A stretch of DNA of 64,000 nt. Source: Flaviramulus basaltis. GTDB lineage: Bacteria; Bacteroidota; Bacteroidia; Flavobacteriales; Flavobacteriaceae. The stretch covers positions 248,001 through 312,000 of the forward strand of contig NZ_FPKV01000004.1 in NCBI RefSeq assembly GCF_900114265.1, written 5' to 3'. The first letter of the stretch is position 1. Every line of letters begins with the position of its first letter. A program made the position numbers and the translations under genes. Below the pieces are notes generated by a model, which was given only the letters and a program-made list of their open reading frames with translations, was not told the origin of the DNA and did not search any database. This document shows, piece by piece, positions 54,750 through 64,000 of this stretch.

Positions 54750-54830
54750 ATTTTGTTTATTTATTTTAAAAAAATATTAAACAAAATTTGGATTTTTGTT
54801 TATTTATTTTATATTTTTGTTAAACAAAAT
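54750..54830 (+). repeat. Tandem 43-base operator-like repeats before the fasciclin gene
   Basis: Two copies of a unit built as TTTTGTTTA ... TTAAACAAAAT (54750-54787 and 54793-54830), sharing TTTGTTTATTTATTTTA exactly, with period about 43 bases. Each copy is itself an inverted repeat. A -7 box TATTTTTG (54812-54819) lies within the second copy. Confidence 0.6.
54812..54819 (+). promoter_or_regulatory. -7 box TATTTTTG for the fasciclin gene
   Basis: Exact TAnnTTTG match inside the second tandem repeat, 26 bases before ATG 54846; a repressor or activator on the repeats would sit directly on the promoter. Confidence 0.45.
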
Positions 54831-54845
54831 AAAACCTTACAAAAA

Positions 54846-55829
54846 ATGAAAAATCTAAATTATTTAAGAAAGTTTGTGTTTTTATTTATCATTATTGGAA
54901 TTATTTCTTCATGTAATAATGATGATGACAACACAACCATCAAACCTGACCCTTTAAACATTGTTGAAACTGCACAATCTGTACCTGAGTTAAGTATTCT
55001 AGTAGATGCTGTTGTGCAAGCTGGATTGGTAGATGCTTTATCGGCATCAGGAGATAAGACTGTTTTAGCGCCAACTAACGCAGCATTCACAGACTTTTTA
55101 GCTGATAAAGGCTTTAATTCATTATCTGAAGTACCAAATGATGTTTTAACACAAATCTTATTAAATCATGTAATTGCTGGTGCAAATATAGAATCCTCTG
55201 CACTTATTGGCACTTCTGGTTATACTAACACACTAGCAGATGGACCAAATTCAACAAAATTAAGTCTATATTTTGATGGTACCTCAGGAGTTACCTTTAA
55301 TGGTAGTGCTTCTGTAGCTATTGCAGATGTAGAAACATCAAATGGAATCGTGCATGTTATTGACAGAGTAATTGATTTACCAACAATAGCAACATTTGCA
55401 ACTACAAATCCTGCGTTATCCATTTTGGTTGATGCCTTGGTTTACGCAGATAGTGGAACACCAACAGTACCTTACATTGATACTGTATCTGATGAAACAG
55501 CAGGCCCGTTTACAGTATTTGCTCCTACAAATGATGCTTTTGTATCATTATTAGCAGAATTAGAAGTTAATGCGCTAACTGACATTCCAACATCAACTGT
55601 TGATGCTGTTTTATTAAATCATATAGTTAGTGGAGCAAATGTACAATCAAACCAATTAACTAGTGGAACAGTAACCACGTTAGGTGGTGATATAACTGCA
55701 GATGCTACATTATTTACATTAACAGATGCGAATGGTAGAGTGAGTAACATAGTAACAGCATTAGTAGATATACAAGGAACAAATGGCGTAGTACATGTCA
55801 TTGATAAAGTTATACTACCAGCACAATAA
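54846..55829 (+). CDS. Fasciclin (FAS1) two-domain lipoprotein
   Basis: 327-residue lipoprotein (lipobox GIISSC, lipidated Cys about residue 23) with two FAS1 domains: VPELSILVDAVVQAGLVDAL to VIDRVIDLP (about 35-175) and NPALSILVDALVYADSG to VIDKVILPA (about 185-326). Each has the H-box-like TVLAPTNAAF / TVFAPTNDAF and the VxxGxV-VHVID strands. FAS1 proteins mediate adhesion or surface interactions. The frame extends to 54753, but that would run through the promoter repeats, so ATG 54846 is chosen. Ends with a strong terminator. Confidence 0.9.
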   Translation: MKNLNYLRKFVFLFIIIGIISSCNNDDDNTTIKPDPLNIVETAQSVPELSILVDAVVQAGLVDALSASGDKTVLAPTNAAFTDFLADKGFNSLSEVPNDVLTQILLNHVIAGANIESSALIGTSGYTNTLADGPNSTKLSLYFDGTSGVTFNGSASVAIADVETSNGIVHVIDRVIDLPTIATFATTNPALSILVDALVYADSGTPTVPYIDTVSDETAGPFTVFAPTNDAFVSLLAELEVNALTDIPTSTVDAVLLNHIVSGANVQSNQLTSGTVTTLGGDITADATLFTLTDANGRVSNIVTALVDIQGTNGVVHVIDKVILPAQ

Positions 55830-55902
55830 AAATATTAGTTTGGTTTGTTGGTTTTATAGACAAAATTGGTTAGTAGCTTAAAAATTGTCTATGAAAAAGA
55901 GG

Positions 55903-55930
55903 CTCCTTAAGAAATTAAGGAGTTTTTTTT
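55903..55930 (+). terminator. Terminator of the fasciclin gene
   Basis: Stem CTCCTTAA/TTAAGGAG (loop GAAA-like) followed by eight T. Its right half overlaps the last codons of the convergent YwqK-like gene. Confidence 0.85.
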
Positions 55931-56619
55931 ATGTATTTAGGTTTATAAGTGAAGTCCTTTTCATTAATTAATTTACCATTCTCATAATATTTCCAAACCC
56001 CATCTTTCTTACCTCTTTTGTAAGCACCTTCGGTAATTAATTCTCCTTTTGGATTATAAAATTTAGAGCTACCATGCAATTCTCCATTTACATATATGTA
56101 TTCTTTTAAAACAATATCACTTTCAGAATACCACGCAGAAAGTCCGTTTAATTTTCCATCTAAATAATTTTGTCTTTCAGCTATTTGTCCATTAGGATAA
56201 TACACTAATCTCTCTCCAGTTAACCGACCATTAGCATTATAATGTTCAATCGTTAAAAGTTTATCTGAGTTTTTTTGGTAGTATTTCCATGTTTCAATAT
56301 ATGTTTTACCATCCATTTGTCCTTCGCTAATAAGTTTTTCATTTGAAGCAAAAAACTTAACATCGGCAATATTGTCATTTTCATTAAATTGTTTGGTTGC
56401 TGTTAAAATGGCTTTTCCTTTTATGTTTTTATAAAATTTAAAAAGTCCAATTTCTTTTCCGTGAGAGAAGGCGCCTTCATACCTCAAAACTTGAGTCTCT
56501 TCAAAGTTTTTCTTCCAAATACCATGACGCTTTCCGTTTGCATCAAATTGATTAATATCCTGTGCAAATAGGATACTGCTGCAAATTAAAAAAAACATAA
56601 AGCTATATACTGTTTTCAT
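55915..56619 (-). CDS. Secreted YwqK/MORN-repeat protein
   Basis: 234-residue protein with signal peptide (about 1-18, ILFAQD) and repeated MORN_2-type units: NGKRHGIWKKNFEETQVLRY, GKEIGLFKFY, NGRLTGERLVYYPNGQIAER, NYLDGKLNGLSAWYSESD, and the final KRGKKDGVWKYYENGKLINE. Such proteins are often labelled antitoxin YwqK; no toxin gene is near, so that name is not supported here. ATG 56619 (MKTVYSFM) is chosen over 56658 because the signal peptide begins there. Role unknown, probably envelope. Confidence 0.8.
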   Translation of the reverse strand: MKTVYSFMFFLICSSILFAQDINQFDANGKRHGIWKKNFEETQVLRYEGAFSHGKEIGLFKFYKNIKGKAILTATKQFNENDNIADVKFFASNEKLISEGQMDGKTYIETWKYYQKNSDKLLTIEHYNANGRLTGERLVYYPNGQIAERQNYLDGKLNGLSAWYSESDIVLKEYIYVNGELHGSSKFYNPKGELITEGAYKRGKKDGVWKYYENGKLINEKDFTYKPKYIKKTP

Positions 56620-56690
56620 TTTAAAACTACTTATTTCGCTTTCGCTGAATTTATGCATTATAAACGATTTTATTTTAAATTTCTTATAAC

Positions 56691-56723
56691 AAAAAAGCTG
56701 CCAAAATTTCTTTGACAGCTTTT
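56691..56723 (-). terminator. Terminator of yidC
   Basis: Imperfect stem AAAAGCTGCCA/TGACAGCTTTT (56692-56723) with T-run on the minus strand, just after the yidC stop at 56740. Confidence 0.7.
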
Positions 56724-56739
56724 ATATATTTTATAATAA

Positions 56740-58632
56740 TTATTTACGCTTTTGTTGCGCTTGCTTTTGCTTTTCTGCTTGCTCCATCATTTCAGCCATT
56801 TTTTGTTGAAAACGATTTTGCTTTTTAGGTTGTTTTTTCTTCTCTTGTATTTGTGCATGAATTTTATCTTCATCAAGAATATAATTCTTAATAACTAAAA
56901 TAATACCAATACTAATTAAGTTAGAAATAAAGTAATACAAACTTAAACCAGAAGCGTAGTTATTAAAGAAAAATAGCATCATTATTGGTGAAAAGTACAT
57001 CATATACTTCATCATTTTAGCCATATCTGGCATACCTTCTTGTTGTGGTTGCGAACTCATTTGTTGTCCAGTAGTTAAACGCATGTAAAAGAAGATTGCT
57101 ATAGATGCTAAAATTGGGAACAAACTTACGTGATTACCATAAAATGGAATACGAAATGGCAAGTTAGCAATAACATCATAAGATGATAAATCATTAGCCC
57201 ATAGGAAACTTTTTTGTCTTAAATCGAACGCTGATGGGAAAAACTGAAACAAGGCATAAAACACAGGCAACTGTATTAAAGCTGGCAAACAACCCGCCAT
57301 TGGACTGGCTCCTGCTTTGGTTTGTAACGCCATAGTTTCTTGTTGCGCTTTCATTTTATTATTCTTATGCTTCTCACGAATTTCGTCCAATTCTGGCTTT
57401 AATATTTTCATTTTAGCTTGAGATAAGAATTGTTTGTACTGTACAAACGACAACAAAATCTTTACTAAAATAGTCATAACCACAATAGCAATACCATAAG
57501 GCATAAAACCTCCTAAAAACCCAAATAAAGGCATAAAAACATAACGGTTTATCCAACCAAAAATACCCCAACCAAATGGTACTATTTCATCTAGATTTCT
57601 ATTGTATGCGTTTAAAACTTTAAAATCACTTGGTCCAAAATACCAATCCATAGGTAAATTTAATTCACCTCCTTGTAATTCTAAAGGAATTTTAGCTTCA
57701 AATTGTTTTGTATAAACCGTATCAATAGCCTCATTTTCAACTAGATTTTCTGTTTTAATATGAGCTGTTTTAAAAGGCTTATCTGTTAATAAAACAGAAG
57801 TAAAGAAATGTTGTTTATAGCCAATCCAAGTGACATCTTCAATTTCCTCATCAGCATCTCTTGCACCTGTATAATCGTCTTTTCCGCCTTCATATTCATA
57901 ATGCGTATCTGTATATCTGTTTTCGTAAGAAATACTTTTAGCATGACGGTAACCTTTTAAATCCCAATCTAAATTAATGGCTTGCGAGCTGTTAATGACA
58001 TCGTTTAACCCTTGAGAACGGATTGTAAAATCCATCATGTAATCACCCTCTTTTACCTCATAACGGTATTCTAAAAATTTACTTTCAGAAACTTTTAGTT
58101 TCATTGAAACTACCGTTACATCTCCATTCTTTGTTACTGTTGGTTGAAATGGTAAATCTTTAGTATTAAGAATTCGACTATCTGTAGTTCCGAAACTTAT
58201 ATTGAATAATGCATTGTTATTCTTTATTAAATAAATAGGAACAGAATCGTAATCAACAAAATTTTTAAGTTTAACTTCTGATAGGTAACCTCCTTTATTA
58301 CTAAATTTTAATGCTAGTAAATCACTTTCAACAATAGTTTCTTCATTTGAAGAATTTAAAGCCGAATATGCAAATGCACCTAATTTGTTGTTTAGTTTTA
58401 TTAATTGAAGAGAATCTACATCTGAACCAACAGCATAATCTTCAGCTGTAGTAACTTTTGTTTGATCTAATTCTTTTACTTTATTTTCTGCTTCAACTTG
58501 TTCTTGTTTAGCTTTTTCTTGAGCTTCAAGTTCTTCTGGCGTTGGTTGATTTTGCCAAAGCATGTACATTAATATTCCGAAAATAAGTATAAATCCTATT
58601 ATCGAATTAATGTCTAATTTTTTTTCTTCCAT
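56740..58632 (-). CDS. yidC: Membrane protein insertase YidC
   Basis: 630-residue inner-membrane insertase. N-terminal helix about 8-24 (SIIGFILIFGILMYML), a large periplasmic domain (about 60-340), then the conserved core with five helices: GIAIVVMTILVKILLSFVQY, MAGCLPALIQLPVFYALFQF (with a cytoplasmic lysine-rich loop before it), PFYGNHVSLFPILASIAIF, and the last pair near 545-580 (PIMMLFFFNNYASGLSLYYF). The charged tail (QEKKKQPKKQNRFQQKMAEM) helps ribosome contact. Its normal gene partners rpmH/rnpA are not here; pyrG precedes it by about 75 bases. Confidence 0.95.
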   Translation of the reverse strand: MEEKKLDINSIIGFILIFGILMYMLWQNQPTPEELEAQEKAKQEQVEAENKVKELDQTKVTTAEDYAVGSDVDSLQLIKLNNKLGAFAYSALNSSNEETIVESDLLALKFSNKGGYLSEVKLKNFVDYDSVPIYLIKNNNALFNISFGTTDSRILNTKDLPFQPTVTKNGDVTVVSMKLKVSESKFLEYRYEVKEGDYMMDFTIRSQGLNDVINSSQAINLDWDLKGYRHAKSISYENRYTDTHYEYEGGKDDYTGARDADEEIEDVTWIGYKQHFFTSVLLTDKPFKTAHIKTENLVENEAIDTVYTKQFEAKIPLELQGGELNLPMDWYFGPSDFKVLNAYNRNLDEIVPFGWGIFGWINRYVFMPLFGFLGGFMPYGIAIVVMTILVKILLSFVQYKQFLSQAKMKILKPELDEIREKHKNNKMKAQQETMALQTKAGASPMAGCLPALIQLPVFYALFQFFPSAFDLRQKSFLWANDLSSYDVIANLPFRIPFYGNHVSLFPILASIAIFFYMRLTTGQQMSSQPQQEGMPDMAKMMKYMMYFSPIMMLFFFNNYASGLSLYYFISNLISIGIILVIKNYILDEDKIHAQIQEKKKQPKKQNRFQQKMAEMMEQAEKQKQAQQKRK

Positions 58633-58653
58633 GTATTCTTTCCGTGTAAATTA

Positions 58654-58679
58654 AAAAGATTCCTGCACAAAACAGGAAT
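58654..58679 (-). terminator. Terminator of pyrG
   Basis: Stem ATTCCTG/CAGGAAT (58659-58679) with a T-run on the minus strand, about 28 bases after the pyrG stop; yidC therefore probably has its own promoter. Confidence 0.65.
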
Positions 58680-58706
58680 GACAATAGTTTATCAAAAAAC
58701 TATCCA

Positions 58707-60423
<1,717 letters not shown>

Positions 60424-60504
60424 GGGTTTTGTTAACAATTACTTTTAGTTGATTATAATTAAGATGTTTAGTTTTAAATTAAAAAAACAATTGCTTTTGG
60501 TTGA

Positions 60505-62277
60505 CTATTTTTCTAACTTTTCAATTCTCTCTAACAAACTTTTTAATAATACATCTTGACTTTCAATCTTATTTTTAAGAGCTTCTATTTCTTTTTCTTT
60601 TAAAGAAAGCTCCTGTATGGCTTTAATTATAGGAGAAATCAAATCGGTATATCTTACCGAAAGATAATGATTTTCAGAATTATCTTCGGAAACTATTCCT
60701 GCATTTTCATAATTTAATTCATCAATAGCAGCTTTAAGTTCTTGTGCTATAATACCCCATTCTTTTTGCTTAGAGTCATTGTTTTTTCTAGTATATTCAA
60801 CAGGTCTTAGACTATTTATAAAATTCAATCCCAATGGAATATCATTAATGTCATCTTTAAAACGACTGTCTGAGGTTGTTGTAAGTGCTACTTGAGCTTC
60901 GACTACAGTAACAGCCGTATTTCCAATTCGTACCTTATTACTAGCATTTACAATAGCATCATAACCAATAGCTGTTGCATTTTCTAGGCCAGAAGAAACA
61001 ACATCAGAATTATATCCAATGGCTGTATTTCTAATACCTGTAGTGTTTGAGTTTAAAGCATTTTTTCCAATTGCAGTATTATTTGATCCAGAAATATTAT
61101 CCCTTAATGCATCATAACCAATAGCTACATTCTCATTACCTGTTACATTAACAAACATAGCTGCAAAACCAACACCTACATTTTGATTACCACTCTCATT
61201 ATTTATTAATGATTCCGTTCCTATAGCTGTGTTTTTTTCACCTATATTGTTATCTCGTAATGCATCTTTACCAATAGCTGTATTTTCTTTACCTGTAGTG
61301 TTATGTGGTAAAGCGTTACTACCAACGGCACTATTGTTAAACCCTGTTGTATTATCGTTTAAAGCGTGTCTGCCTATAGCCGTATTTTGATCTCCATCTG
61401 TGTTAGAAATTAACGCATTTTTACCTACAGCTGTATTTTGATCACCTATAGTACTAGAAGCTAAAGCATTTCTACCTACAGCCGTGTTTTCATTACCTAA
61501 AGTATTAGATGTTAAAGCATGCCTACCTAAAGCCGTATTCTCATTACCTTGTGTATTAGAAACCATTGCATTTTTACCTATAGCGGTGTTTTGATCGCCT
61601 AAAGTATTAGATATCAAAGCATGTCTACCAACAGCTGTGTTTTCATCACCTTCAGTATTATTCCGTAAAGCCTGTCTCCCAACAGCTGTGTTTTCTTTAC
61701 CTATGGTATTAAAACGCATTGCTTGACTACCAATAACTGTATTTTGTTCACCAGTTGTATTATCACGTAATGCTTCGTCACCTATAGCAGTATTATCGTT
61801 ACCTGTATTTACATTTCCAGATAAATATCCAAAAAATGTTTGTCTAGCATATATTCGTCCAGCTTTTTGAGAATTAACTTTAAAATTTAACGGAACATCA
61901 TCATTAGTACCTAAATAATGAGTACCATCTATCGTTCCTGAATTTCCAGTAAGAGACCAATTACTATTATTCGTCATTCCAACCCATGTTGCTAATGGAT
62001 TGCTCCAATAGTAAAAACCAATAGGGTTTACTCCAAATGGAGAAGATGGAACAGTAGCAGTATTTAAAAAAACTAGCATCCCATTTTGATCTATAGTTGG
62101 ATTTGTGACTGGAAAATTATCTATTCTGGGTATCAAAATACCATCAGTGTTGTTTGGAGTCGTAATATTGGATGCCTCAATATGCAACATTGATTTAGGA
62201 TCTGTAGTCCCAACACCAACTTGAGAGAAAGAATAGCAACTAAAGAAAATAAGAATTATTGCAATACTTAATTTCAT
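60505..62277 (-). CDS. Tail-fibre-like protein with head repeats and S74 chaperone domain
   Basis: 590-residue secreted protein. Signal peptide about 1-18 (CYSFSQV), start region with VGVGTTDPKSMLHIEASN as in Bacteroidota tail-fibre-domain proteins. Residues 159-430 are 16 consecutive 17-residue repeats of the type GxxNTAxGxxALxxNTx, the YadA/Hia head pattern that folds as a left-handed trimeric beta-roll. Then the intramolecular chaperone of endosialidase (peptidase S74: SDSRFKDDINDIPLGLNFIN, KEWGIIAQEL) and a C-terminal coiled coil (EKEIEALKNKIESQDVLLKS). Expected to self-cleave at the Ser of SDSRFKDDI and form a trimeric surface fibre. It sits alone between the two 41-bp direct repeats. 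Confidence 0.9.
   Translation of the reverse strand: MKLSIAIILIFFSCYSFSQVGVGTTDPKSMLHIEASNITTPNNTDGILIPRIDNFPVTNPTIDQNGMLVFLNTATVPSSPFGVNPIGFYYWSNPLATWVGMTNNSNWSLTGNSGTIDGTHYLGTNDDVPLNFKVNSQKAGRIYARQTFFGYLSGNVNTGNDNTAIGDEALRDNTTGEQNTVIGSQAMRFNTIGKENTAVGRQALRNNTEGDENTAVGRHALISNTLGDQNTAIGKNAMVSNTQGNENTALGRHALTSNTLGNENTAVGRNALASSTIGDQNTAVGKNALISNTDGDQNTAIGRHALNDNTTGFNNSAVGSNALPHNTTGKENTAIGKDALRDNNIGEKNTAIGTESLINNESGNQNVGVGFAAMFVNVTGNENVAIGYDALRDNISGSNNTAIGKNALNSNTTGIRNTAIGYNSDVVSSGLENATAIGYDAIVNASNKVRIGNTAVTVVEAQVALTTTSDSRFKDDINDIPLGLNFINSLRPVEYTRKNNDSKQKEWGIIAQELKAAIDELNYENAGIVSEDNSENHYLSVRYTDLISPIIKAIQELSLKEKEIEALKNKIESQDVLLKSLLERIEKLEK
60988..61803 (-). repeat. Sixteen tandem 51-base coding repeats (head repeats)
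   Basis: Each unit encodes 17 residues around GxENTAVGRxALxSNT. The units are exactly in phase; several carry synonymous changes, which suggests old duplications kept by selection on the protein fold, while pairs such as GDQNTAVGKNALISNT and GDQNTAIGRHALNDNT look more recent. Confidence 0.9.
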
Positions 62278-62306
62278 GAGAGAATAATTTATAAAAGCTA
62301 AATTAA

Positions 62307-62314
62307 CAAAAATA
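62307..62314 (-). promoter_or_regulatory. -7 box TATTTTTG for the tail-fibre-like gene
   Basis: Exact TAnnTTTG match on the minus strand, about 30 bases before the ATG at 62277. Confidence 0.45.
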
Positions 62315-62426
62315 TATTATGAAATTAAGTTTTTATCAATGAGGTGTGTTTTTTGTCTTATTTTATAGATAAAATTTTGCTATTTTTTCAATCTGAATAT
62401 AAAAATAGAGTTTTTGGGTTTTCAAG

Positions 62427-62467
62427 ATTTAAATAGTTATTCTCGAATTGTTTTTTAGTTATTTAAA
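62427..62467 (+). repeat. 41-bp direct repeat, copy 2
   Basis: Exact copy of 60383-60423 in the same orientation, about 2.04 kb away. It lies between the tail-fibre-like gene and the next plus-strand gene. Confidence 0.95.
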
Positions 62468-62541
62468 TATAATGAACTTATTTTTCTATTGTAAGAAGTT
62501 TAAGTAAATTCGTTTATACGTTCAATCTAAAAATAGAATTT

Positions 62542-63147
62542 ATGAAATATCTTTTTTTATTAATTATCCTTTGCTTATCAACTTTTTCTCAAGCTCAAAA
62601 AAATTATAATATTGAAATTGATGGAAAAACTATTAGTATTGAACTTGATAAAGAATATGAGGTTTTAATAAATAAAGATAAAGTTAAATTTAAAGTTACT
62701 TCTAAAGATTCTTTAACATACAAAGATGACATGCTTACCTTTAACTATCCAAAGGAGTATAATGTAAGTAGTTCTAAAATTGATGTAGGCATTGAACAAT
62801 TAATGCTAATGACAGCTGAAGGTTCTGGTTTTATAATTCAAAAATATAAAACTATAAATCCTTCAATGTTAAATGAGATGATGCTTAATGAAATCACTAA
62901 AGAAAGTGTGAGCTATGGTTTTGAATTAAAAAGAGAAGACTATGAGCGAACTCTAAAATCTGGTTTAAAACTTAAGGTTTGTAAAGCCGTTTTAAATTAT
63001 AAAGATGAAATCAATATTTATGAAATAGTTTCTTTTGGAAAAAAAGATGAAGGTATTTTATTTATGTCTATGGTAATGGAAGATGTTGAGAATTCCTCAG
63101 GAAGTAACTTAATTAATATGATATGGGATACATTAGAAATTTATTAG
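62542..63147 (+). CDS. Secreted protein of unknown function
   Basis: 201 residues with a signal peptide (about 1-19, ending SQAQ). The mature part is rich in lysine and aspartate: YNIEIDGKTISIELDKEYEV, then KVTSKDSLTYKDDMLTFNYP and a helical middle, ending EGILFMSMVMEDVENSSGSN. I recognise no family. The next gene starts 10 bases after its stop, so the two may be co-transcribed. Confidence 0.7.
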   Translation: MKYLFLLIILCLSTFSQAQKNYNIEIDGKTISIELDKEYEVLINKDKVKFKVTSKDSLTYKDDMLTFNYPKEYNVSSSKIDVGIEQLMLMTAEGSGFIIQKYKTINPSMLNEMMLNEITKESVSYGFELKREDYERTLKSGLKLKVCKAVLNYKDEINIYEIVSFGKKDEGILFMSMVMEDVENSSGSNLINMIWDTLEIY

Positions 63148-63157
63148 TTTTAAAAAA

Positions 63158-64000
63158 ATGAAAGTATTATTTATTGGAGGAACCGGTATTATAAGTTCTG
63201 CCTCATCAGAGTTAGCTATTAAACGTGGCATTGATTTATATCACTTAAACAGAGGTGAAAGTTTTAGAAAAATAGATGGAGTAAAAACCATAATTTCAGA
63301 TATCAGAGATGTTGAAGCCACAAAAAAAGCCCTTGAAAACTATGAGTTTGATGCCGTTATAGATTGGATTGCCTTTGAGCCTAAACATATTGAAAATGAC
63401 ATTAAATTATTTACAGGCAAGACTAAACAGTTTGTTTTTATAAGTTCTGCTTCTATTTATCAAACACCACCAGAACGTTTGCCTGTCACCGAAGAAACAC
63501 CTTTATATAACCCAATTTGGGAATACTCGCAAAACAAAATTACCTGTGAAGATTTGTTAAGAAAGACTTATAAAGAAATAGGTTTTCCATACACAATAGT
63601 ACGTCCTTCGCATACATACGATAAAACATTATTACCAATGGAAGGTGGTTATACTGTTTTGCATAGAATGAAACAAGGTTTACCCGTTGTTGTTCATGGC
63701 GATGGAACGTCTATTTGGACCTTTACTAACCATCGTGATTTTGCGGTTGGCCTTATTGGTTTATTAGGCAAACCGGAAGCTATTAATGAAGCTTTTCATA
63801 TAACCAATAACGAATTATTATCATGGAATGATATTTATAGAATTATAGCAAATGAAATGGGTATTGAAGCTAATGTAGTTACAATTCCCTCAGAATTCAT
63901 ATCGAAATATGACAAAAACATAGGTGATAGTTTATTAGGCGACAAAATGTATAGCATGATTTTTGACAACTCAAAAATTAAAAAATTAGTTCCTGAATTT
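63158..64000 (+). CDS. NAD-dependent epimerase/dehydratase (3' end outside window)
   Basis: At least 281 residues of an extended short-chain dehydrogenase, still open at the window edge. The N-terminal nucleotide motif is KVLFIGGTGIISSASSELAI, close to GxxGxxG with a serine at the last position. The catalytic Tyr-x3-Lys is in YSQNK, and SSASIY supplies the serine. Substrate could be a nucleotide sugar or another keto/hydroxy compound; the C-terminus is needed to decide. The ATG at 63158 follows the upstream stop by 10 bases. Confidence 0.85.
   Translation, partial: MKVLFIGGTGIISSASSELAIKRGIDLYHLNRGESFRKIDGVKTIISDIRDVEATKKALENYEFDAVIDWIAFEPKHIENDIKLFTGKTKQFVFISSASIYQTPPERLPVTEETPLYNPIWEYSQNKITCEDLLRKTYKEIGFPYTIVRPSHTYDKTLLPMEGGYTVLHRMKQGLPVVVHGDGTSIWTFTNHRDFAVGLIGLLGKPEAINEAFHITNNELLSWNDIYRIIANEMGIEANVVTIPSEFISKYDKNIGDSLLGDKMYSMIFDNSKIKKLVPEF

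Noticed and set aside
55915-56619. Toxin-antitoxin system (YwqK label)
   Set aside because: No partner toxin gene; the protein is a secreted MORN-repeat protein.
60505-62277. Prophage, suggested by the tail-fibre domain
   Set aside because: No other phage gene lies near; signal peptide and S74 domain are common in Bacteroidota surface proteins.

Overview
This is an AT-rich bacterial chromosome segment that reads as a member of the Flavobacteriaceae (phylum Bacteroidota). The pointers are the TAnnTTTG -7 boxes just upstream of start codons, a subtilase with a type IX secretion (T9SS) C-terminal domain, a TonB-dependent receptor paired with a DUF4249 lipoprotein, LytS/LytTR regulation, DUF3857, DUF2911 and MeaB-type proteins, and lipoproteins with Bacteroidota-style lipoboxes. 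I see no rRNA, tRNA, CRISPR array, transposase or complete prophage. Species cannot be fixed from the sequence alone.

Layout. 1-6.0 kb: end of a sigma-70-like gene, pabB, an aldose epimerase-like gene, a DEAD-box helicase and a B12-binding/radical SAM enzyme with an unusual cysteine motif. 6.0-8.6 kb: a gene-poor regulatory island with a cupin protein and a short AraC regulator, bracketed by two similar small-RNA-like transcription units that share a promoter and a palindromic operator. 8.6-14.7 kb: S1/P1 nuclease, then a possible accessory block (formaldehyde dehydrogenase, GlcG-like protein, AraC regulator, NUMOD4/HNH nuclease) bounded by two copies of one hairpin, then an HxlR regulator divergent from an MDR oxidoreductase. 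14.7-22 kb: an ECF sigma factor / small protein / MscS operon, a TPR lipoprotein, an esterase, an ExbB-like protein and a LytS/LytTR pair. 22-30 kb: serine hydrolase, TonB receptor with DUF4249, lpdA, S41 protease and smpB.

30-43 kb: secreted and housekeeping genes, then a long plus-strand run (Gfo/Idh oxidoreductase, hydroxyacyl-CoA dehydrogenase, YcxB-like, YggS-like, DnaQ/GIY-YIG nuclease, DUF3857 protein, K+ channel, miaA, acetyltransferase). In two genes of this run the catalytic N-terminus lies upstream of any ATG, GTG or TTG, so near-cognate start codons seem to be used. 43-46 kb: sigma factor / membrane anti-sigma-like / coiled-coil DUF4097-like operon. 46-54.7 kb: DUF2911, meaB, PAP2, a small protein, MATE, a third small-RNA-like unit with twin operators, a frameshifted pseudogene, a nitronate monooxygenase-like gene, a T9SS subtilase and mnmA. 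54.8-64 kb: fasciclin lipoprotein, YwqK/MORN protein, yidC, pyrG, a repeat-rich S74 tail-fibre-like protein between 41-bp perfect direct repeats, a secreted protein of unknown function and an epimerase cut by the window edge.

The most distinctive unexplained signals are: (i) the matched pair of small-RNA-like units around the cupin/AraC locus; (ii) the exact 41-bp repeats around the tail-fibre-like gene; (iii) the two genes needing near-cognate starts; (iv) the third RNA-like unit beside MATE; (v) the tandem operator-like repeats before the fasciclin gene. All functional statements come from reading the sequence and from family knowledge; no searches were run.
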